Assembly (NCBI GenBank): GCA_036674765.1
Contig: JARVKI010000178.1
Location: forward strand, 1-36,645
Reading direction: 5' to 3'
Source: Seiridium cupressi
Taxonomy: Eukaryota > Ascomycota > Sordariomycetes > Amphisphaeriales > Sporocadaceae
Length of the DNA stretch: 36,645 nt
Under the pieces are notes generated by a model, which saw only the letters and a list, made by a program, of their open reading frames with translations, was not told the DNA's origin and did no database searches. How positions within the stretch are numbered: the stretch's first letter is position 1; each line of letters begins with the position of its first letter. A program made the translations under genes and the position numbers. Below are positions 11,140-20,251 of the stretch, piece after piece.

Positions 11140-11781
11140 TCAATATGAGCTGTTGTAAACTTCCGCGTTGGAGTCTTCGTATTCTTTTGGAGAAGATAAT
11201 CAAGCTCTGCGAAAGTTCGGTCCGGCGTCTCGGGCAGACAGAAATATCCATATGGCCGGAATCTGCTGCTTGCCATTGGCATCAGGCCAGCCGAACTTTT
11301 TCAGGTAGGCCACGTGCGCAAAGAAATTATTGATCAAGCCGACATCCATGCCCTCCATGATTAGGACCAAGCTGGGAAGGGCGCTGTAATGACAGCTGGC
11401 CAGTATCGTGAGAAGAGTTCCTTCCGAGATTTTGCTGTCTTCGTCGCTGGCGGCCAAGGCGGCCTCAATTACCGCTTGAGAACTGTGAAACACATATTCA
11501 GCATGGTCGACCGAGTGGGCCTTCGCGTCGGGCTCGTTGAAGGCCACCTCAATGACGGATCGATCGAATCGTCGGGTGCTGCGATAAGAAGGGATGAGGG
11601 AAGACGATCAGAGAAGGGTGGCACCACGCAGCGGGTGAGCACCTTATCTTATTGTGCTTGCCAATAAAGCTTCGTCGACTCATACACCAGTCTTTGCAAA
11701 AACGTGTGACATCTGTTCAAAGTCCAAGGCGCTTGATTCTAGGGCTAAGGCGTCCCCCCACATGCTCCCCATGGGGTCCAT
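11140..11781 (-). pseudogene. Unidentified gene killed by four in-frame stops
   Basis: One minus-strand frame runs 214 codons from an ATG at 11781-11779 (MDPMGSMWGDALALESSALD…) to a TGA at 11142-11140. Inside it are four stops, all in the same frame: TGA at 11682-11680, TAA at 11646-11644, TGA at 11610-11608 and TGA at 11202-11200. The stretches between them look coding, for example HAEYVFHSSQAVIEAALAAS and LIMEGMDVGLINNFFAHVAY. All four stops can be explained by single C-to-T changes in CGA or CAA. There are no indels. A GTAAGT donor immediately after the last codon suggests the gene once continued into another exon. I do not recognise the family; the composition suggests a soluble helical protein. 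Confidence 0.55.
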
Positions 11782-13069
11782 GAATCAAGTCCCTAGCTTC
11801 TAGCCACATTCCTTGGCACAGCTTGTCTATCATGGATTGATGCAAGATCCAAGGCAATACCAAGTAGTCTGTGTTTCGGTTGTCGTGACATACGGTCCCG
11901 TTCCGTGGTTGTGGTAGCCAATTGAAGGTGGAAGACGATCCCCCATCCATGCGGCTGGGAATCCCTTCCGGCTACAATCAGGACAATAGAAAAACCCTCG
12001 TTCTTGGGCTCCAATTGCAGTCAGTGAAGAAAATTAAGCAGCGACCGTCTGCATCCAATTTGCATATTGTGGCAGACATCATACTGCATACGAGGTAACG
12101 CCAAGTAATTCGTATTCAGCCGTATACTTAGGCCAGCAGCAATTTTGCGTACGTTCCGAGGATTGACTAACTGGCTAGATGGAGGATTAGGTAGGAAGCC
12201 GGCGCGCGACTTATTTAATAGGCTGTTTCGGAGGCTTCCATAGACACTACATGCCTAATTTCTAATGCGGGTTTAATTCATCATCTGATGTTTCGCGGCA
12301 CAGTGTGTAGGCGAGTATTGAAATTGAGTCTCTCGTCAGTTGCTGCCGGCCGTAATCCCTGCTCCCACCGATTCACCAAGGCTATGGTCGCAACCTACAT
12401 TAACATAGACAACAAGGGAAATTGAGCATGAACCTAAAATAACGTCAATCAAAGTAAACCATTAACCGCAAAATTTTCTTTGCACGGTGGACTTGCAAGC
12501 CCAATGACTAGCTGGCCGTGTATGCTACCTCTCAGTGCATGGGTGCTGAAACTCTCATGTACTCGACCAGTGAACAGCGCGGCTGGAAAGAGTCTACAGT
12601 TGTCACCGACTCGGAATGGCACGGTCCGTACATGGTGGGTTAATTCTGTAAACACTGGAGAGCTCGACAATCAGGGAATGTACAAATATTGAACCAGGTA
12701 TAAGGCACGTTGTATCGGCAAAATTTTCGGTGGAGAATTCTTTCCAGCTGCTTGGCTTCTCAGTGTTCATCTCGACGCGCTCCCCTCTGATGTAACGGTA
12801 TGACAGTGGTGGTGACGTAGTGGTAGTATGTTAAGTAGTGAGTAAAAAAGAAAGAGGCATGAGAACTCTAATATATTGAGTTAGCTACTAGGGTTAACCC
12901 ACATACCATGTGCGTTACATATTAGATGGCCTTGTTACGATCCTATTCATGTTCCCGTGGCCCTCCTCCTCCTCCTCATCATCTTGGTGCTTGGCAGTAG
13001 GAGCGATACCTTATTGACGTGCACATCTGTTGACTAATTATCCTGTCCTTTTGTGTTCGTATTTCTTAG
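11782..13069. other. Intergenic, no gene recognised
   Basis: Overlapping minus-strand frames at 12014-11717 are open and mildly coding-like but have no clear start or motif. A CCT/CAT-rich simple repeat lies at about 12962-12982. The last bases (13025-13069) look like an intron end, with GACTAAT then a pyrimidine run and TTCTTAG, leading into the terpene cyclase relic. I could not find the upstream exons. Confidence 0.5.
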
Positions 13070-13510
13070 CTGTCTGATCACGAAGCTATTTCAAGCGGTA
13101 ATACTCGACACGGTGGAATCAGCTTACGTTGCTGGAGATTTATGTCGACACCTGGCCACTCTCTGCCGCGTCTACAACGACTGGGGTCAATTCAAAGAGA
13201 CCGAGACAAGTGGAATTTGAACCCGGCCAATTTTCTAGAATTCCGTCTTGGTAATGTAGAGTCGAAGCGCATGTCATTCGAGGCTGCTAATGGCAAACCA
13301 GACAAAGAGGAAGACAAGGCCAAGCTCATGTGGATTCCGGACTATGGCACAAGGGCCTCAACAGGGCTTTTGCTTAACCAGAGAGCCAATTGGGGTCTTT
13401 GTAACATGGCTGATTTCCTGAAGTCCTTTACCACCATAACAGATTTATACGGACAGATCTAGATAGAGAAAGACATACCTACCCGATTGTCTTCGATAGC
13501 ACTGTCATAA
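13070..13510 (+). pseudogene. Terpene cyclase C-terminal fragment (fungal diterpene cyclase type)
   Basis: After a splice-acceptor-like TTCTTAG, the frame reads CLITKLFQAV… and then DLCRHLATLCRVYNDW. It shifts frame at 13182-13188 and continues SIQRDRDKWNLNPANFLEF, later ITDLYGQI, TAG at 13460-13462, then IEKDIPTRL to TAA at 13508-13510. The phrases LCRHLAT-CR-YNDYGS and NLN-NF-EF are typical of the class I domain of fungal copalyl-diphosphate/ent-kaurene-type and related diterpene cyclases. Across the shift the metal-binding NSE-type motif is visible as NDWGSIQRD (N-D-x-x-S-x-x-x-D). A single deleted base explains the shift, and the stop can come from CAG by C-to-T. Upstream domains, including the Asp-rich motif, are not found, so this is a dead 3' fragment of a secondary-metabolism gene. 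Confidence 0.6.
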
Positions 13511-13836
13511 ACATGGATGCCTTGATCACGTGTATCAAGCACGCTATCGGCTCCCAGGTTACTACTACGTAGGAAGGACTTGATATAAAACAGAGGGAGT
13601 AATGTCAATTCAACGGTCGTCAACTCCAAAACGGAGAGTACAAAAGATTTTTAGAATAGTCATACCAATGAAATTGTAAACAGACTAAGCCCGTTCCCAT
13701 CGTGTTTAACTAGGAAGAACTCAATCTATTCTCATCCGCTATCAAGGAAGGTTCTGTGTAAAGGATCTCAAAAGGCTTGCAGATAGGAACAAGAGCGGCC
13801 AGCGCATCATCCCATATCGTAGTAGAGACTCTCGGC
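13511..13836. other. Intergenic between terpene cyclase and subtilase relics
   Basis: About 326 bp with no gene, repeat or obvious regulatory site. It separates two convergent pseudogenes. Confidence 0.6.
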
Positions 13837-16717
13837 TCAGCCATTGCCATGACAAACGAAATCAGTGTTGGCACCCGATTCTTTAGCAGCCTCGGTTACA
13901 CAATCCCGCTGCCCAATTCCAACGAGGAAGTCAGCCGACCACTCTCTACCGTCATCCCCGAGCCCATAATCGAATGTCCAGCCAGTCGGGAATAGGGCAC
14001 AATCTTTCAGTTGGCCTTTCAGTGCGCTCCCCTGATCGGCGCTAGCCCAACCACTACCCCAGACCCAGAATCTGGTATCGGCGAAGTTGTAAGTGCAATC
14101 GCAGCCGCCCTGTTTGCCATTCTTGGGCGGCTGGCGCAAGGTAAGTGGGGTGATGCGGTAAGTAACATCTCCGACCGAGAACAGACCGCCGCCCTTGAAG
14201 TTTTCTGGGTTATCCGGGTCATCCCCATCACAGCCATCGACAATCTCCCGTAAGAGGTACTTATGGCAGTCATCCGGGTTGGGTTCGAACTGGATATTGG
14301 GTAGCCATTCGATGGCTACAGCCACGGCATCCATTTTACCCGAATTGTATGAGCGCATGATGGCTGCCGAGCCCGAGTCGAGGGTTTTCTGTTCCACTGC
14401 CGTGGGACAAAACTCTTTGTCAATAATACGCTTCAGTTCATCCCGGCCTACATACTTCCTGCTGTCAGGCCGGAGCACTGTTTATGCAATGGCGGAGCTG
14501 TAGTACCGGAGCTATCTCCAGAGCTCACAACTGGTGGGTTATGGGCCTCGTCGACACCGTTCCAAACGGCCAATACTTTGTCACGTACCCAGCCGAATTG
14601 GTCTGAAGCAACGTAATTTCTGACGTTCGCAACCACTTTGCCATCAGACATGTCGAACGGCGGGTCGTCGTATGATGGTAAGTTGGCAATCTGGCCTGCC
14701 GTCAGTGGTGTGGCGAAAGACGTTCCCGAACCAGTCTTGAGCGTATTGCCAGCTTTGTACAGACAAGTCGTGTCTTCGCCAGGAGCATGTACAGTCAAAT
14801 GTGTACCCCCTTGGGAGAAAGTTGAGCGAGCGCCGGCAGCGTTGACAGAACCGACCACGATCAAAGGAAACTCATCTTCCGCCCAGATAGCGGGGATCTC
14901 ATCCACATTGCTGCGGCCCTCCTCTTCTGCGTCATTGCCAGAGGCAACGACCACGGGAACATCAAAGTCAAATAAGTCTTTGAGGTAGCCCTTTAATTTC
15001 CTTTCGTTCAAGGTTCCGGCTGGAATGCCGCTACTCAGTGAAATGGTTACGACACTCTTTTTCTTTCGGTCAGGCTTGTGGTAGATATCGTTGGCGACTT
15101 CGTTGATGGCGTCTAAAAGCTCAGACAATAGATTGGCTGCCATCTTGATAACGACCAGCTTGGCATTTTTGGAGGACCCGTACGTGGCGCCAACAGCCTT
15201 GATAGCTGTGCATGTGCTATGTGAGCCTTCAGAGGCGTCTACCGAGGGGTCTGAGAAAGTCAGTCTTGCTAGTTTTGTTCGTATATGATCATTGTCTGGA
15301 ACAACATTTGGAAATTCCTGCATGAGCAATCATCTTCATTAGTATCAACCTAGTCTTTCGATAGGACGATATAAAGAGAGTTGGTAGCCAGTTCACTAGC
15401 CTCATCTAGTTATTAGGTAGGAATGCCACATACAGCATGCTGAGTCTTGTACGCGACCCCTTGTTCCACGTGATAGATGTACATGCCTTCACCCTGGTGG
15501 CTCTCATATACATAATTCTTGAGCTTGCTTATGTCGGGCACGGACCTTAATGGAATATGACACTTTAGCGATTGGTGTCAGACGCGAATGTAGCAGCTGC
15601 GCTGACGCAGCGCACAGATAGCGTGAAACTACTAGTAAGGGATGAGACCCGGGCCGAAGGGATTGATACAGTACCAATGCAGCGCCTGCGCCGCGGATAT
15701 CAAGGGGCGGCAACCCATATTGGTTGAAGGGCAGAGATCAGTCTGTATCCTACCTATCTAGAAACTATCATCATCTTCGTGGCCTTTCACTCTGTTGCAT
15801 AACCCATCTGACAATTGGTCACCAATAAATGATCTCTCATCTGCCAGGCTATCGTCATGGCTAACGCCTGAGAATTATGAAAGGCACTTACGTCGGTCGA
15901 CTGACGAATCTAAGCTCTTGAACTGCGTCCAGTTGGGTTTCGTAATGCAACTCCCGCTCGGCAATCTGAGGATCTGATAATTGAGGAAGACGTGAGGTTT
16001 CAGGCGCCGTCGCCCGGTGGCTCTTCAACTCCCTGTCGTCCTCGATAGATAGAACCTGTGAAAGTGTGTTCAGTTTTTTGTGTTCAGAAACAACGTCGCC
16101 GTTGCTATGCGACATGCAGTGACAAGTTAATTAGATGGCAGCCTAATACAGGCACTTTCGTGACTGGGAGAAAAGAAGGAAAATGGGAGAAAACTTACGC
16201 CAGGCTCCTTAGCGGCTGCATCTCGCTGGTCTTTGGTCAACTTCACGGCCCAAATGTGAAGTTCACCACTTCAAAAATGAACAAGAGGAGGTGTAAGCTG
16301 ATGAGGCTTGATGAGATTTTCCAGGAACAGCTGGGTGGCATTGCATTGGACTTTGTTATATCCATCAACCGGATGTACGATGTAATTCTTGACATCTTCT
16401 CGCTTTGTGGAAGAGTTGGTATAAACAACACGGCCTATACCATCGTTGGACTTCAGCGTTTCAATCTCGTCTGGTGAGGCTTCGACGGTCCACGACACGA
16501 GAGTGTCGCTAATATCGGCCCATGGCAGGAGGTCATCAGCGTGTGTAATACTCTTCACAAACTTTTCCGTTGCCGAGAGGTCTATCCCTTGTTTTGGAAA
16601 GAGCGTGTAGAAAGCTTTTCCGAGTGCAGGTTGTCTGCTAGCACGGGGCACGTCAGTTGCAATGGTCCAAGTGTTAAGCCCCAATAATGCCATGATAAGT
16701 GGCAGAAGAAAGGCCAT
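13837..16717 (-). pseudogene. Secreted subtilisin-like protease (S8) pseudogene
   Basis: Four exons can be followed: 16717-16199, 16055-15892, 15545-15434 and 15317 onwards. Introns are 16056-16198 (GTAAGT…CAG), 15546-15891 (GTAAGT…AAG) and 15318-15433 (GTATGT…CAG), and all phases agree. The N-terminus has a signal peptide (MAFLLPLIMALLGLNTW), then a propeptide. The Asp region reads GMYIYHVEQGVAY, with Glu where DTG or DSG is expected. The His motif is GSHSTCTA, the oxyanion Asn is in VVASGNDA, and the catalytic Ser is in GTSFATPLTAG. A Cys-rich fungal C-terminal domain follows (WGSGWASADQG, YGLGDDGREWSADF). Defects are an in-frame TGA at 16273-16271, probably CGA-to-TGA, and a one-base deletion near 14468-14475 that separates SGL from DSRKYVG. 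The second intron carries a 238-bp LTR-like insertion. The gene is probably non-functional. Confidence 0.75.
15576..15813 (+). mobile_element. LTR-like element, copy A (solo LTR or MITE-like)
   Basis: A 238-bp element begins TGTCAGACGCG and ends ACCCATCTGACA. Its perfect 7-bp terminal inverted repeat is TGTCAGA/TCTGACA, and it is flanked by a perfect 5-bp direct repeat, ATTGG (15571-15575 and 15814-15818). TG…CA ends with a 5-bp duplication are classic for a solo LTR. The slightly long inverted termini leave a MITE-like non-autonomous element possible. It has no coding capacity. It sits within intron 2 of the subtilase gene, so by itself it would not interrupt the reading frame. A second copy, inverted, is at 31647-31922. 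Confidence 0.75.
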
Positions 16718-17702
16718 GTTTTAGTCTAAACATATAAGTTTGTTCGTGTTCGATAAGAAACGTAGATTAGATGAGCGGAGAAGGGTGGAAGTGATGCATG
16801 ATAGGTTTGAGGGGCCCCAATGTTAGATGAGCAAGCGGAAGTGAACCATTTATGTTTGTTCGATACAATAGGAGACATATGCACACCTCGATTGAGTTCG
16901 TGAATCCATCACAAGGATACTGCGCCACTGTGTTCTCAAAATAGGTTTGTTGTTAGTGCAAGAATGCAGTTGTTAGAATGCGAACAAGACGAGCACGATG
17001 ACATCCGGTCACTCAGCCGTTGCATTAATCCATGAGGGCTTATCGTAGCTCTGGCAAACGTTATGGTCATGTTATGGCTGAAGGAACGACCTCTGGTCTG
17101 CGCGGTTGGGAATGTGCAGGTTATAAGGTATATGAGCGAACAGTTCAGAACATCGATGCATTTCTGGCTGCACGTGCTTTTGGTACAACCCTAAGGATGC
17201 TTAGCGGCGATGTTGGTTGTTGGTGATGGAAGAAGACGTCATTGCTCGGGGGCAGGGCTGATGGCCTGCGTGTTTACCGCGATGTTGGGTGTGCCGGTTC
17301 GGCTTGGCAGTGTTGGAAAATGCCGCCACGACTTGCCGCACGGCACAGATGATGTACCTCAGGTTGAATTTCGTGCCACAATATCCCCGTTGGTGTTGGA
17401 CTAAAGCTCCCTCGAATTCAGTTAACTCAATGCCTGTATCTGATTCAGTCATGTTCACACTCTATTTCAATATCTGTCAGACATATCTGTTGGTTTCATA
17501 GTTGAATTCTTTGAAGACCCTCGGGAATCCTGTTTTAACTGACGATAACCTAATCTATCTAGCGACTACACAACAGCTCTAGCTTTTTTATTTTTCACGT
17601 GGTACTAAGGCGAGCCTGCATCCTTGATTTTGACCCAATATCCAATAATCTACTTGGGACCAATTTCCACTCTGCTAACTTGAACTGTCAACTTGAACTA
17701 TA
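16718..17702. other. Intergenic upstream of subtilase relic
   Basis: Contains the presumed subtilase promoter. ORFs of 60-85 codons occur on both strands between 17032 and 17501, but none shows a motif, splice pattern or recognisable phrase. Confidence 0.5.
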
Positions 17703-18508
17703 CTATGGTGACCAGGCGGCAGCTCCCCTTCTCATGAGCTCTACTGCACCTTCTTCTGTAGCTGTGGCAGCGCCTCGAGCTGGGATGGCGGTACAGTGCC
17801 AAGATATTCCTTTCGGGTGAATTCCAGGAAGGCCATGAAGCAGCCATGTTCCAAACTTCCCGTAACCAAAACTCCGTCGGGTTCCCGGAAAAGTGGACAT
17901 TCGGTGTTGATGGCAGAGAGAGTCCTCCTTATGTCAGCCCAGTAGACTTCTGAGCTGGCAAAGCTCTTCATAACATCTCTACCAAGCGTAAAGTTCTCGA
18001 TATGTTGATAATCTGGTTCTCATAGCCAGACTGCGTTTGTTATTTCTGGCGAGGGGCACAGTCGGAACGTTCGGCTACAATGAACCCCGAGAAGACTTGC
18101 GTCCGGCATCTGCAGTTCTTCATCCAGACATTCATCATCGTCCCACGAACACTCCCACAAACCAAAACCATGTCCAGCATATGACGCTGCCGATTCCCAT
18201 ACGATCGGATAATGAAGGCCTACGGGATTTATATATTCAATACCAGCGTAATCAGTCGCATCTTGGATGTCATCTTGGTAAAGAGCAACCAAATGCGACG
18301 CTGCAAAGACGACCTCTTCAACATGAACAATTAAAGTGGACTCCATCTCCGACTTAAGGTCTTTGATGACTTGGGATGGAGCTGACAACACATAGGAGGC
18401 TGGGTATCCTGCGGCCTTTAAGGTCTCTCCAAGGGCTTTTGTAGGCCAGTCGGCCCAGAATTGCCCATCATCATCATCATCATCATCATACGGCGGACTT
18501 TCGGACGA
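17703..18508 (-). pseudogene. Hsp70/actin-fold ATPase-like protein, broken
   Basis: A minus-strand frame is open from 18508 to 17742 except for a TGA at 18022-18020 between NAVWL and EPDYQHIENFTLGRD. It starts with a run of Asp from an eight-unit CAT/GAT microsatellite, followed by GQFWADWPTKALGETLKAAG. Later phrases are LIVHVEEVVFAASHLVALYQ, GLHYPIVWESAASYAG, SSEVYWADIRRTLSA and REPDGVLVTG. The C-terminal phrase ARGAATATEEGAVELMRR is in another frame (17900-17703), so there is also a frameshift near 17790-17860. The layout, with VLVTG…L…P then a small-residue AARGAA, resembles C-terminal parts of fungal Hsp70-like ASKHA-fold proteins. The N-terminal ATP-binding part is missing. The assignment rests on pattern memory and could be wrong; its status as a broken gene is clearer. 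Confidence 0.45.
18466..18489. repeat. (CAT)8 microsatellite
   Basis: Eight perfect CAT units on the plus strand, read as an Asp run in the minus-strand relic that begins here. Confidence 0.9.
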
Positions 18509-19638
18509 TCAATTATACGATATGGCGTTGAGTATGGGGAGGACAATACCTAAGCAATGTGTCGCGGAGATTTTGACGAGAATTTGCCCATGATTGGTTT
18601 GTATTCGTCGCCCCCGTGCGAAATGCGAGTGGGTGTCTCGCTTTGACCATCTGGCTCCTCAATTGTCGCTGAAGCAGCCCTAAGGGAGCTCTGCAAGCTG
18701 AATCCAAGGCTGTAATTACGGCTATGGAGTGCAGAGCTAATGCTGCGCAGGGTTCCTGGCTAACGGCTGAAGGTAGGAGTGAAGCCGACGCGGCCGAAAA
18801 ACGAGGATGACTTAGGAGAGAGCCAAGAAACACGACTCTATGCCCTGGTACAAACCAACGGACGCCATCTCCCGTGTGAGTCTTTGTATGTTGTGAAATG
18901 AAAGCAGGTTAGTAGTGACTTGATCAGATACATATGTATATCGTGGGTTATATGTGTATGCGGGGTATGCGAGTATATGGAAGATACCAGATACCAAAAG
19001 CGAGATTCCCGGTGTGTCCAACAACCTTGAGTAGCTCAGGGGTCTCCTCCCGTATCCTTCAGGATCATCTGCACGTATTTCTTGGCAGTTGGCAGTACGC
19101 TTCGCCAAGAAGTTTCAAAGTACCAACCCGCAGCCCGCACCCAAGTGGGGCAGAAACTTTACATCCATTATTTAACCATATGCAGTCCAACGAACTTCTG
19201 GCCAAATACACAACCAGTAATTGCCATCATCATGATGACATAAGCCTGTAACACGGCATTGGGGATTACATGGAACGTAAAACAAACCTGCCACAAACCT
19301 CTGTTGGTCGCAGTCTACATTCCTGCCGGCATGCGCCACTCACGTGGAGCTCTGCATGAATAGGTAGTCAACGCTGCTTCACAGTGTATGATGGACTTTA
19401 GCTGGCAGCTATTATTAGAAGTAAATTGGTCGTAGGAAGGCTTACCAGGGTTAATTTCTTATGATGGAGAACTTGTCCTACTTGTACTACATCACCAAAC
19501 AATAGACGCAGAGCGCGAGCTGGTGGTGGCGAACCACTATTAAGAAATGCCCCTGGGTAAGGCGCAAATTAGTCTTGCTTAAGGGTCGTGCGCCTCTGCG
19601 GAGGTCGCATCTGATACAATAGTGCCGTCGTTAACCAC
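18509..19638. other. Intergenic, no gene recognised
   Basis: Minus-strand frames at 18833-18513 and 19108-18812 are open for about 100 codons each but have no recognisable motif. One frame near 18660-18560 reads EEPDGQSETPTRISHGGDEY before a TAG. It could be an upstream exon of the neighbouring relic, but I cannot support that. Confidence 0.4.
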
Positions 19639-20251
19639 CTAATCTGATGTTGCCACTACAACCACAGAGGTTTTGTGTGCCCAGACGCGGCGGCCACCTA
19701 TGAGGACCTGTATGATAAATTCGTAGAAATCGAAGCTTAGGGATGCGGGTATTTGCACCAGGACTCGGCAGCCATTGGTGATTACCTTGGCAACCTTCTG
19801 GACGTGGAAGTCTGTGATACAAACTCGTATAACGGTATGGACTACCAACCAGTTTGCACAAGTGGAAGTTATGAGTGCTGGGGGACAAAATCTTGGCAGA
19901 TGCCAACAGTCACAGAAGTTATTTGAACTGCTGATGACGGGACAACATAACCACTTCAACTGGCGGGAATGGTTTTTCGATTGTACAACCTATAATAGTA
20001 ATTTGGAGACCACCATCAAAGACGACTACTCGATTACTCATAATGGGAGGTCTTGTGGTGTTAGGTGGGACCATAGGTATTCCGTTAGGGGCGGTTGTGA
20101 AGGGGCTAGGTACTGGAGTTGGACATTGGCTACCGCACAAGGGGGGTCCATCGTAGCCAGCTTGAGTGTTAATTAACCAAGTACATGTGTATGGAAGTAG
20201 ATGTGTAGAACGATGCTTGGTGGGCCGTGTTTGACTCAGCTGCGGATCCAA
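19639..20251 (-). pseudogene. Unidentified relic, two overlapping frames
   Basis: Two minus-strand frames, 20251-19919 and 19959-19639, overlap and look like successive parts of one broken gene. The first is Pro-rich with several Cys (phrases AGYDGPPLCGSQCPTPVPSP, VVVFDGGLQITIIG). The second has a hydrophobic, beta-rich look (TCANWLVVHTVIRVCITDFH, QVLIGGRRVWAHKTSVVVVA). A frameshift near 19930-19950 would join them. No start, signal peptide or family signature is clear. Confidence 0.25.

Noticed and set aside
15504..15713. Minus-strand ORF within the inserted element
   Set aside because: It runs across the element boundary and has no family signature; the element is non-coding.
16058..16477. 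139-codon plus-strand ORF
   Set aside because: Antisense shadow of subtilase exon 1 and intron 1; the minus strand carries the real splice signals and motifs.
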